A DNA stretch of 49,843 bases from contig JBBHKE010002000.1 in the NCBI GenBank assembly GCA_037447655.1, forward strand, positions 183,364 through 233,206, written 5' to 3'. The position numbers and the translations under genes are program-made. Below the pieces are notes generated by a model. That model searched no databases, had not been told where the DNA came from, and saw only the letters and a program-made list of their open reading frames with translations. Within the stretch, counting starts at the first letter, position 1, and each line of letters begins with the position of its first letter. Positions 41,040-49,843 of the stretch are shown in pieces. The stretch is from Zygnema cylindricum (Eukaryota > Streptophyta > Zygnematophyceae > Zygnematales > Zygnemataceae).

Positions 41040-42250
41040 CGGAAGTAGTAACAAAGCTTCTCGAGGAGTAAGTGGATGTCTTCCCTCTAAAGCTTTCAAA
41101 AGGATTACCTCCGAAGCGCGATGTAGACCATAAAATCGAGCTTGTTCTTGGAGCTAAACCCCTGGCTAATAGAAATATAAGATAAGCTACACCGAATTAG
41201 ACGAACTCAAAAAGCAACTCGTTGATTTAGTCCAAGCCGGAGCAATCGAACCGAGCAAGTCACCATATGGAGCTCTCGTCCTTTTCATGAATAAGAAAGA
41301 TGGAGGTTTACGTATGTGTGTGGACTACCAAGCGCTAAACAAGTTCACAGTTAAAAGTGTGTACCCCCTACCAAGGATCGACAAATTGTTAGATTGGTTA
41401 AGAGGTGCCAAGTATTTTTCGAAGATAGACTTACGAAGAGGTTACCACCAGATTAGAATTGCCAAGGAAGATGTGGAAAAGACTGCATTTCGAACTCGGT
41501 ACGGTCATTTTCAATTTTTTGTTATGCCGTTCGGATTGACGAACGCACTGGCCAACTTTATGCATTTAATGAATTCTATCTTTCGGCAATATTTGGACTC
41601 TTTCGTAATAGCCTTCTTAGATGACATCTTGGTGTACAGCAAGACATTGGATGATCACGTGGAGCACCTGCGAACGGTCTTACAAGTCCTTAGGGAGAAC
41701 AAATTGTACGCAAAAACGAGTAAATGTGACTTCTTGAAGGGGAAAATTGAATTTTTGGGTCATGTGGTGAGCCGGGATGGGATCGTAGTGGATCAGAACA
41801 AAACTAGGGTAATTAAAGAGTGGCCGTAGCCGACTAACGTAACAAAGTTATAAAGCTTTCTTCGATAATGCTCCTACTATCAATGATTTGTCGAAGGTTT
41901 CGCAAAAATTGCTATACCGCTCACGAACCTCCTCAAGAATGACGTGCCCTATGAGTGGAAAACGGCGCAAGGGGCAGCCTTTGACACGCTGAAGGAGGGG
42001 TTGGTTACCACCCTTGTGTTAGCTGTTCCCGCTCCTGAATAACCTTGGACAATAATTATTGACGCCGGTGATACAGTTATTGGAGCGATTCTTAAGCAAG
42101 ATCATGGAAAAGGCCTACAACGTATTTCCTATGACAGCGGGAAGCTAAAAGCAACGGAACTTAATTGATCTACGAATGAGAAAGAGACAATAGGGATCAT
42201 TAATGCCTTAGAAGTCTAGAACTGCTACATTCAGGGGAAGCGGTCACTAT
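41040..42250 (+). pseudogene. Chromovirus reverse transcriptase and RNase H remnant
   Basis: A stop-bearing N-terminal part (KGLPPKRDVDHKIEL) leads into an open stretch at 41287-41829 with [48 protein letters not shown] and the catalytic [10 protein letters not shown]. After a stop at 41827-41829 the connection and RNase H follow (PWTIIIDAGD, KETIGIINALE), with further stops and frame changes. Confidence 0.88.
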
Positions 42251-42589
42251 AATCAAAGATCACCACGCGTTACAGTATCTCCAAACGCAACCCAAATTAT
42301 GGAAGAAACATGTCAGGTGGATGTCTTTTCTTCAGATCTTCGGACCATAGCTAACTATCAAATATAAACCGGGCAAGACAAACCCGACGGATACATTGTC
42401 GAGGAGACCTGGTGTCGCTGCACCAGTATCGGAACAAGTATCGTAATTGTCGCAGGAGCGAAGCGAAAATGTTGTGAGAAGAGACACCGCCGCAGCGGAC
42501 AAAACGCAAAGTCGCAAAGTCAACGCAGTGACAAATACGGTGCAAGTGGATAAGGAGTGGCTAAATAGGATTAAGGCCGCATACGATGA

Positions 42590-43560
42590 CGATGATACAA
42601 TCAAAGAATTGGTTAAAATGAAGATTTTGATTCAAACCGCCAACGGTATGTGGTGGTACGAACCGAGTCAGACAACTCGACTATATGTTCCGACAAATAA
42701 GGAATTACGTTACACAATACTTAAAATACTTAAAATGAGTCATGTTGAACCGCTTAGTGGACATTTTGGACGAGATAAAACAATGGTGCGTGTCGTTGAG
42801 GCGTACTGTTGGCCAAACTTGACTCGAAACATTGCAGAATATGTCAAGACCTCTGACTCGTGCAATATAAACAAATCGGAATCGGGTCGTCAAGGACTTT
42901 TAAAACCCCTTCCAATACCATTTGTTCCTTGGGAAGTGATTTCGATGGACTTTATCGTTGCTCTTCGGTTGACTTCGGAGGGTTATGATTCCATTTTTGT
43001 CGTCGTGGATTACCTTACGAAAATGGCGCATTTCTTACCCACGAAAACCACCGCCACAGCTCGAGATGGGGTAGCCTTATTCTTTCGGAAGATATTCCAT
43101 CATCACGGACTTCCGAAAAAAATCGTGAGTGATCCCGATAGGAAATTTCTTAGTCATTTTTGGAAAGGTCTGTTCGAGTTGTGTGGGACGCAATTAGCCA
43201 TGTCCATGGCGTACCACCCTCAGACCGACGATCAGACCAAAAGAGTAATAAGACATTGGAGGAAACTTTAAAGGCTTATGTGTTGGTGCACCAAACAGAT
43301 TGGGTGAATCATTTGACGGCGATTGAAGTAGCATACAACAGTGTTGTACACTCATCCACTAACGCTACGCCATTCTCCTTCAATGGGCTACAGCCTATCC
43401 TTCCCCAAAACTTCTTGGCCACCAAATGCTCAACACCGGCCGCTATGGACTTTGCACGGACGTTGTAGGCGAATCTGCATTAAGCGGCGAAGGCCCTTCA
43501 ACAAGCAAAGGATCGTCAAAAATCGCAAGTTGACGCTTTTTGGAAGGACATCGACTTTAA
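42590..43560 (+). pseudogene. Chromovirus integrase remnant
   Basis: Zinc-binding part HVEPLSGHFG is kept, but the first cysteine of the CxxC pair reads S (TSDSC). The core keeps the first aspartate (SMDFI) and the second (IVSDPDRKF). The glutamate position reads lysine (TDDQTKRV where the family has QTERV). A frameshift near 43240 moves the frame; the C-terminal VAYNSVVHSSTNATPF and FWKDIDFNVGDKV blocks follow. Two catalytic or metal-binding losses make the enzyme inactive. Confidence 0.88.
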
Positions 43561-43818
43561 TGTAGGGGACAAGGTTTGACTTAACATGACAAACATGTCG
43601 TCACCGAGTGCCCTTTGAAGAAAATTGACGCCGAAGTTTACACGCTCGTTCACGATTTTTTCCTAAATAAATGAGGTGGCCTACAAGCTGGATATTCCAC
43701 AAGAATGGCATATTAACAATGTGTTCCATAATTCACTACTCAAGCCGTTTCACGAACCGGGTTTGGTTTATCCTTATCGCCGCCAATCTACACCGCTACC
43801 GCCATCCAGGATATCGCG

Positions 43819-43977
43819 GATGAGTACGAAAGGGAGAAAATTCTGCAATCTCGTCCTAACCAACATTCCCACACCATGCAATATTTAGTGCGGGAGAAAG
43901 GTTACGGAATGGAGGACGATTCTTGGGTAGACGAAAAGGATCTTCATTCACCCGATTTGCGACGTGAGTATAATCGA
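43819..43977 (+). pseudogene. Chromovirus chromodomain
   Basis: A stretch of about 53 codons from DEYEREKIL through QYLVREKGYGMEDDSWV to LHSPDLRREYNR matches the chromodomain at the C-terminus of chromoviral integrases, which in the family directs insertion by binding modified histone H3. The usual KWKGY tryptophan is E here (REKGY), so one aromatic-cage residue is missing. It is separated from the integrase by frameshifts and a stop. Confidence 0.8.
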
Positions 43978-44446
43978 GGGGGTAGTCGCAATAAGCACAA
44001 TAGGGGAACGAATCGCAGTATCGCAACCGTCGCAGTCATCTTCGCAAACACGACGAGGGGACACAACAGCGATGGTAACGGACCAAGTCACTTTGGTTGC
44101 GCAACCACCGGAGCGTTGCATAGTAATGGCGCTGTCAGAGAATCCCAACACCACCGCTGCGCTGACAGAAAAGCGCAACGACATAGTTGTGAATCACAAC
44201 CTTGGTGAGGTCGAAACCTTGGTATCGTCACAACAGTGCAACTTATGAAATCTCAGACGCTGCGATCATCCCGCACCCTGCGTCGCTTAAAAGAGTCCTA
44301 TTGTAAAACCCTCAACCCTCTCAGCTAAAGCCGCCACTAGTTCTTGTGACCAACCTAGTAGAAGCAGTCTGGAGAGCATCTCGCTTCGCACCGCCAGTTT
44401 ACCTTCACTTTTCAAGTTTCTTGAACTATCTTGTACAACTGTATCC

Positions 44447-45727
44447 ATGGCGTCATCATCCTCACCACCACTAAAGAGGAGGAGACTCGTACGGGTGGGG
44501 CAGGAGGATACACATCGCCGGGATAGATTGTTAGTCTTTGTGGAGGTCGTGGTATAGGCTAACAGAAGACGGGGAATGGTGGAAGAATTGGAGCAAGGAG
44601 AGAACGGTAGTAGTGCGGAAGAATTGGCTGAAACCAGTGGAGGGGAGGGGTCAGAAAATTCTTTGGACCTTCAGTATAACCCACTTAAAGAGGGGGACTG
44701 AGAAGATGAGGAGGATCATGAGCTCTACGACGCTGAGGAGCCGTAGCGGGAATTGACACCCCCACCGATGGAAGAGCATCCCTCTGATGTGGAGGTGATA
44801 AGGGATCTAAATAAGGAGAGTACCTCCGACGAGCAGTCTCCACATAGCTCCAAAAAGAAGGCCGAGGCGCAATATCCTAGCGAGGATGAGGTGTTTGTCC
44901 TTTGACAAGAATACGGGGAAACGGAAGGGGAAAGCAAAAAAGAACAAGAAATACCCAAATATCTTTATTCACCACCTATCGACCCGTAACATCCGGATCT
45001 CGCTTTCAGTTTTGCCAAACGTTATTACTGGGATCCTTTCGAGTGGCGGGCAGCGTGGCGTACAGGAAAGTCTGGAGATCCAATCAATATCCCTGCAAGT
45101 GTATTGTCACACCTCGCATGGAATGTCATGAGGATGAAGGACCTAGGGAACAATCATCAGGGTTATGTGTTGTTAAACCCTCAAGCACTACCGTTTGTAG
45201 AGGTGGTCGAGGACCACAACCAGTACAGGGTGGACGTCCGCCGATTACTCCACCATTATCACCCATGGGATGTCCGCCTGCACGACATCATTTTGCGGGC
45301 AGATGTCACACCAGAAGTGCGAGCACTAAATTTAGCCCGGAAAAATACTCTGCAGCGAGCCAGAGATGCCAGGAAGCACGTTTCTTTCAAACTAAGGAAT
45401 GTACGTTGGTGGGAACCGGCGGACGAAGCGGCAGCAGAGGCCCCACAAATCGCGGTACCACAAGCTCCGCAAAGTATATCTGCAGAGGCATCCGCATCTG
45501 AGACGGCTCCTCCATAACCAGAATAGCGAGCGGCTGCACCGGAGGCAGAAAGGGTTCAGCTACGGGAGCGTATTGTCAAGAGACGCTTGGCAGCGGCAGA
45601 TTGCCACATTGCACTCTTGGAGACCCAATGTGAGCAGCTCCTAAATCAGTTGAATACCCTGCGGGAAGAGTTTGAGGAGTACCGAGAAGAAACTTACGCA
45701 ATGGTTCGTCAACTGCAGTCTCCCTGA
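44447..45727 (+). pseudogene. Accessory reading frame of the chromovirus (427 codons, unknown function)
   Basis: One frame runs from ATCCATGGCG at 44447 to TGA at 45725-45727 without any frameshift, broken by stops at codons 37, 85, 100, 153, 181, 357 and 360. N-terminus S/P then R/K-rich; codons about 45-180 strongly acidic with ELTPPPMEEHPSD; central part (about 182-345) looks globular and rich in aromatics (KRYYWDPFEWRAAW, LHHYHPWDVRLHD, VRWWEPADE); an A/P/E linker; then a C-terminal stretch of about 60 residues with heptad-like spacing (LLETQCEQLLNQLNTLREEF) likely to be a coiled coil. No signal peptide or membrane segment. It lies between the chromodomain and the purine tract, same strand as pol. 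I do not recognise the family. It could be an extra retrotransposon ORF or captured host sequence. Confidence 0.7.
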
Positions 45728-45771
45728 GTAAGCAACATTCAGCCCGACGTTGAACCCTTAGTGGGAGGCAT

Positions 45772-46201
45772 TGTAACAGGGTTACTGAATTATGTACAAT
45801 ACAGGTTGTTGCATTTGTGGTTTAGAGCAAAGCGGCCGCGATGCTAGACTAGCGTAGCATAGCAGCGTAGTAGTATAGCAACGCCGCAGAATGTAGATTA
45901 GACTACAATGTTTTAGAAGATAGTTTGGTTAGATCGTGGTTGACCAAGAAGGTCCACCTGTACATAATTAGAACCAAGTGTACTGGCAACTGATTAGTTT
46001 AAATAGTCCAGTAGTTTTAGTCAACAAGAGACTCTTGAATAGACATTTACAGTGAGCTTTCAATCTTGTAATCTTTTCCCGATTAATAAAGTTCAATCCT
46101 TTTTGTGAACGTTGTGTACTTTACTGTCGCTACGAGGGGATCCTTGGGGATTATTCCGCTATGCAATAAGATTGTGGTGTTATTATCTTGTCCCTTTTAC
46201 A
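45772..46201 (+). repeat. 3' LTR of the chromovirus (430 bp)
   Basis: Starts TGTAACAGGG after GTGGGAGGCAT and ends CCCTTTTACA; the terminal 10 bases are inverted repeats with one mismatch. Contains AATAAAG near 46085, a plausible polyadenylation signal. No 5' LTR is available for comparison. Confidence 0.8.
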
Positions 46202-48600
46202 ATTGTACTATTAAAGACAACCTGACATAGTCGCTTGCCCCAAACAAAAATACGCATGCCTTTATCATTTCCCAAAAAATGATCTACTTAAGAGGAATAA
46301 GTGCAACACACGCTATTATTGAGCATAAAACGGGCCTTGGGCATAGAGTACACACTATTTTCTTTCAGTGCTCGTCACACGCGTGTACGTAGAAAAATGA
46401 CTACCATGTATAGAAAAAAAAATTGCAAAGGTCTCGGACCTCTTGTTTGATTCATGGGTCCTCCGCAAAATTTTATGTCGTCCTCTTCTTTGCCCCTCTA
46501 TCTTACTCTACCACTCCTCTCACCCTCACATTTCAAGGAAATACAACAATAATGGTATAGATTAGAAGGGTTTTCCTTTTTTTTTTTTTTTAATACTTTT
46601 GCTCGTATTTTGATCGCTTATTAAAGATAAAAAAAAGAATTGGGAAGCCATGGCAAAATAATTTCATACTTATGGGGTCACAATACAAAACCCTTAACAT
46701 CTACAATGTCAGAAAAAACACGACGTCTACAACCGTCGTTGTTTTTGATGACGCCACCAATTTTTGGAAGTTTCATAGTCGTCTTCAACCGTCACGAGTT
46801 GTACCCACGTCTACAATCATCACATTTCAAATTTACGATTTTGTTATTAGACAAAAGAACTATTTGAAAAGTACTACAGAGAATCTTCGTTAAAACTCAA
46901 GGTTCCATTCCAAAAACCGTAAAAAACCCAAAAGAAATAAATTTAAGACATCTCTTTGCAGACGGTTACTTTCCTCACAAGATACACGAAACCCGTGTCC
47001 CCAACTCCCTTCAACAAAAAACTTGACCAAAGGGGCCACTTGCACGAAATGTGGATTCAATAATCACATGAAAAACGGATTTCCGGATGACTTTAAACAA
47101 TCCACCACCCTTAACGCCTTGACCAATAATTTTGTATGCTCGGTAGGGTGGCATGTTTAGATTCTCTTGTCTCGCTACGCTAAAGGAAAAAACAGGAGGA
47201 GAAAAAAAACAAGAGTTCTTTCGCTCTGGTGTGGTGCATGATTTGTTAAAAAATGAAACAATTAGAAAAAAGAAATGAGGAGCTCATAAAGAAAGTGGGA
47301 ACTTGTTCTTTCTCTTTGTCGTTCGACATCTTGGCAAGTGCCATCACCAAATTTATGACGCTACAAAAATGTTCGCTTAACTTAACCGCTCGACTATGTT
47401 GTTTGGTGCCCATAAGGTATGCGTTCTAACCTAGTCTCCCTTGGGCTTCCGTTAAGATCTCTCAATGAGGGTATCAAAGCTTTAGGTTGTGTGAGGAAGT
47501 CTCCCTTTTTGAAATCCTCCCTATTGTTTTTTTGTATACTTAGACCGCGAGAACACCTAAGAACTATTCCCTCCGTAATAGTGAGCATTGTAGATTAATG
47601 AGCACTCAAAATCAAATGATAACCTTTCCTCTTAACACAAATCGCTTACGGCATCTCAGGAATAACTCTTTGGATATACACAAATGTAACGCTTATAGAA
47701 CATAAACAATTGTCAACACATAAGCCAATACAAAAACGTCAAAACAACTCTAATTCACCTAAGTTTCCCAAATGCCTCGATATGTTAAGTCAATACAACA
47801 AAAGTTTCAGTAGAAGCCAAGTCTAGTATTCCAAGCCGTTGCCCTTTCCACAACTCTAAAGAACCACACCTCTTATCACTACTTTGCTTGTGTTGTAAGT
47901 TTACAAGACTTGTAATAAAATATACAGTTTTGAGCGAGTCATAAATAAAATACAAAACGTGCAAGTTCACAAATGGATGTAATCAAAACTCCATATTGGT
48001 TGTATATCGACTATAAGTAGACTATTATGAACTATTTCTATTTATTTGTATGTAACCCTCTTGGTGATTAAAATTGTGAAATCACCTATTATCAGATAAC
48101 TTATCTTTCACTTCGTTTCTAACATCCTTTGTCTCATTCTACGACCATTTGAATAGACATATACAAGTATATCAAATGATCCGCACCATTCCTCGGAGGG
48201 AGAAATTCTCACCCAGTTGTTTTGTTTTGCTATACCATAAATAGTAGTTATTGTCTAAAATTTACCGCGGGGATTATTTGATGAATGTCCTCGCGCCACA
48301 TAATTTGAGTCCGTACAAGCAACCTCTAGTTTTTGATGGTTCAAATGATTTGGGCCCTGGTCTATGATTTTGGTCATGATCCGTTTGTTTTAAAACCTAC
48401 CAATTTTGTTTATGGTTTTCAATGTTTCATGCATATTTTTAAATCACCAATGCCTACCATTCCGGCAAAAAACTCGTAGGAATGAAAAAAAAGCATCATG
48501 TTCAAGCTTGAGTTTTTTTAATTGCAACCATTACATCTCTTTTGGTGGCGTGGGCAAGCTGGCCAATAAAGCTTAGACCCGCCATGAAATATTCGCACCT
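46202..48600. other. Unassigned 2.4-kb region
   Basis: AT-rich DNA with short open frames (up to 75 codons) lacking domain features, poly-T and poly-A runs (for example near 46578), and no repeat boundary I can support. Confidence 0.35.
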
Positions 48601-48632
48601 CGGATACAGTCGCCAGTTAAGCATATCGACAT

Positions 48633-48962
48633 GTGGGTGTGGCCGCCAGTGACACGGCTAGGCGAAAGGAGCGTGATTATGCTCATCGCAATGCTATGGA
48701 TGGCTTCATTCCGATGGCGGTCGAGATATTTGGTTGTTTGGGTGTGGCTTTGGACGAGTTCCTCGATGCTCGTGGTGTACCCTTGTTTGAGCGGTGGAGA
48801 CCTAGAAGCCCTTCTGTTTCAATACTTACTTCTTACTTACATTTTTTTATCATCAAAGTTTATCTATGGCACTACAAGTGCAGGCTTTTATCCTCCTTTT
48901 ATCACCAATTCCAACTATATATCGTCAAGGTGTTCCGGAACTCCATCCTTGTGCTCCTCTAG
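48633..48962 (+). pseudogene. Possible retroelement-related coding fragment
   Basis: The first half of this 109-codon frame looks protein-like: ARRKERDYAHRNAMDGF followed by IPMAVEIFGCLGVALDEFLDA. It has the flavour of the tail region of reverse-transcriptase-type proteins in some plant retroelements (basic stretch, then FIP-AVE-FG), but I recall this only loosely. The second half is hydrophobic and unconvincing. No neighbouring RT motifs are visible. Confidence 0.25.
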
Positions 48963-49382
48963 GAATCAAAGGACTAGAATGGTTGCTTTTCGTATATTTT
49001 GTTATGTTGGGGTTTTATTTATAGATGATGGATATCTCCTTTGATGTTTCGTTTGTTTGTTTTTTGCTACTTTGTGTTTTTTTTTTTTTACTTGACATCT
49101 TGTTTATTATCATTGCTTTTGCCTTGCTTATCCATTTAGTTTCTTCCCCCCACATGTAGCTTTTCAGTTTTTGCGATGCTTCTCCCCTTTGTCCAAATGG
49201 CCTTAGATGGCTTACCAAAACTCTTTTTAATAAAGTCAACCATTTTTTTTTTTTTTTGTTGATTATACGATGAACCTATTACATTTGCATGAAGATGTCA
49301 GCCCGATACAGGATTGAATATAGTAATTCCATACCCAAAGTCGACCAAGATAAACAGTTACGAAACCTCCAGGCTGAACATT

Positions 49383-49454
49383 GAGCTGGTGGCGTAGTGG
49401 ATAGTGCATTGACAGTTTAAGTGAAAGGTCCCAGGTTAGAGCCTTAGCCGGCTC
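49383..49454 (+). tRNA. tRNA-like sequence or tRNA pseudogene with Pol III terminator
   Basis: It is 72 bases long and fits the canonical cloverleaf spacing: acceptor GAGCTGG/CCGGCTC pairs with one T-G wobble; D arm GCGT/GTGC around AGTGGATA; anticodon stem TTGAC/GTGAA with one mismatch; variable loop AGGTC; T arm CCAGG/CTTAG with one mismatch and one wobble; T loop TTAGAGC. The A box TGGCGTAGTGG is good, the B box GGTTAGAGCCT imperfect. TTTTTT follows immediately. Position 33 is G instead of T, and the nominal anticodon is TTT. A pseudogene or tRNA-derived SINE head is more likely than an active gene. Confidence 0.5.
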
Positions 49455-49722
49455 TTTTTTCCACCAAAATTCAACATGATAAAGGAAAGAGGTAACTTGG
49501 GCGCGAAGACCCATATGTGTGTCACTCGCGATTGAAAAGAATGAGAACCAACGAAAGTTGCAATTGATGTTCGGAAAGTTTGAGGGTGGACCAGAGCAAA
49601 AAGAGGTGCCCTCGAAAAGCGCAAACAGCAATTCAAAAGTGGCAACACCACCCAGATGACCTTACAGAGAGGATGAGAGAGCTTGTCCTAAAATAAAATG
49701 TAGAAACAATAAAATATGCCTC

Positions 49723-49843
49723 TCCCCCTCCCCCTCCCTCTCCCCCTCCATCCCCCACTCCCTCCCCCCCTCCCCCTCCCCTCTCCCTCTTTTTCCCTCT
49801 TTACCTCTCTCTTCTCCCTCTCTCCCTCTCTCCCTCTCTCCCT
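49723..49843. repeat. CT-rich simple-sequence tract at window end
   Basis: Imperfect CTCCCC, CCCTCT and TCTCCC units, continuing past the edge of the window. Confidence 0.85.

Larger units (their letters stand above)
40880..46201 (+). mobile_element. 5'-truncated Ty3/gypsy chromovirus
   Basis: Order RT, RNase H, integrase, chromodomain, extra reading frame, purine tract, 3' LTR. Gag, protease and the 5' LTR are missing; the element starts at the edge of the minus-strand copia LTR. Order RT-RNase H-integrase defines Ty3/gypsy, and the chromodomain places it with the chromoviruses. All domains carry inactivating changes. Confidence 0.9.

Noticed and set aside
44902-45501. 199-codon frame overlapping the accessory frame
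   Set aside because: Its R/G/P/T-rich composition looks like an out-of-frame shadow; the 44447 frame has the coherent domain layout and spans the whole interval.
45104-45517. Independent 137-codon gene
   Set aside because: It is the open middle of the longer 44447-45727 frame, not a separate gene.

Overview
This is nuclear DNA of a streptophyte (a plant or charophyte-grade alga). The reasons are one intact, intron-rich DEAD-box RNA helicase gene of plant type, Ty1/copia and Ty3/gypsy (chromovirus) LTR retrotransposons with plant-like domains, and many short terminal-inverted-repeat elements. The species cannot be told from the sequence, and I see nothing pointing clearly to a flowering plant. 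No bacterial genes, rRNA or CRISPR arrays are present.

Layout. 1-7.4 kb is a graveyard of small DNA transposons: PIF/Harbinger-like elements with TTA target duplications, some abutting through a single shared TTA and two near-identical copies in opposite orientation, plus a 222-bp hairpin element and a minus-strand copia-type LTR. 7.4-8.9 kb holds nothing I recognise. 9.3-17.9 kb (minus strand) is the one host gene, a 583-residue DEAD-box helicase in 14 exons; all 13 introns are GT-AG and lie in phase 0. CT-rich and GA-rich tracts flank its last exon. 18.3-20.3 kb has a 217-bp inverted-repeat element, a 466-bp hAT-like element with an 8-bp target duplication and a run of 41 G. 20.3-36.0 kb is a nest of copia elements: an outer element (LTRs 20345-21386 and 35012-36045) split by an internally deleted second-family element (23719-26749, duplication gagtc) and by a complete relative (27128-33400, duplication caaga). 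36-40.9 kb has truncated LTRs of the same group on both strands and another 221-bp hairpin element. 40.9-46.2 kb is a decayed chromovirus with reverse transcriptase, RNase H, integrase, chromodomain, an extra downstream reading frame and a 3' LTR. 46.2-49.8 kb is mostly unassigned, with a tRNA-like sequence at 49383-49454 and a CT-rich tract at the edge.

How it works together. Only the helicase looks functional. All retroelement polyproteins are broken by stops and frameshifts. The most interesting signals lie in the mobile DNA: (1) the chromovirus carries a 427-codon reading frame between its chromodomain and 3' LTR, with seven stops but no frameshift, which I cannot assign to a family; (2) every copia-group LTR in the window carries, on its antisense strand, a tRNA-like T-arm/B-box followed by a T-run and, in most copies, an inverted repeat, including one pair of copies with a compensatory stem change; (3) these copia elements have a primer-binding site matching the anticodon arm, not the 3' end, of initiator tRNA-Met.
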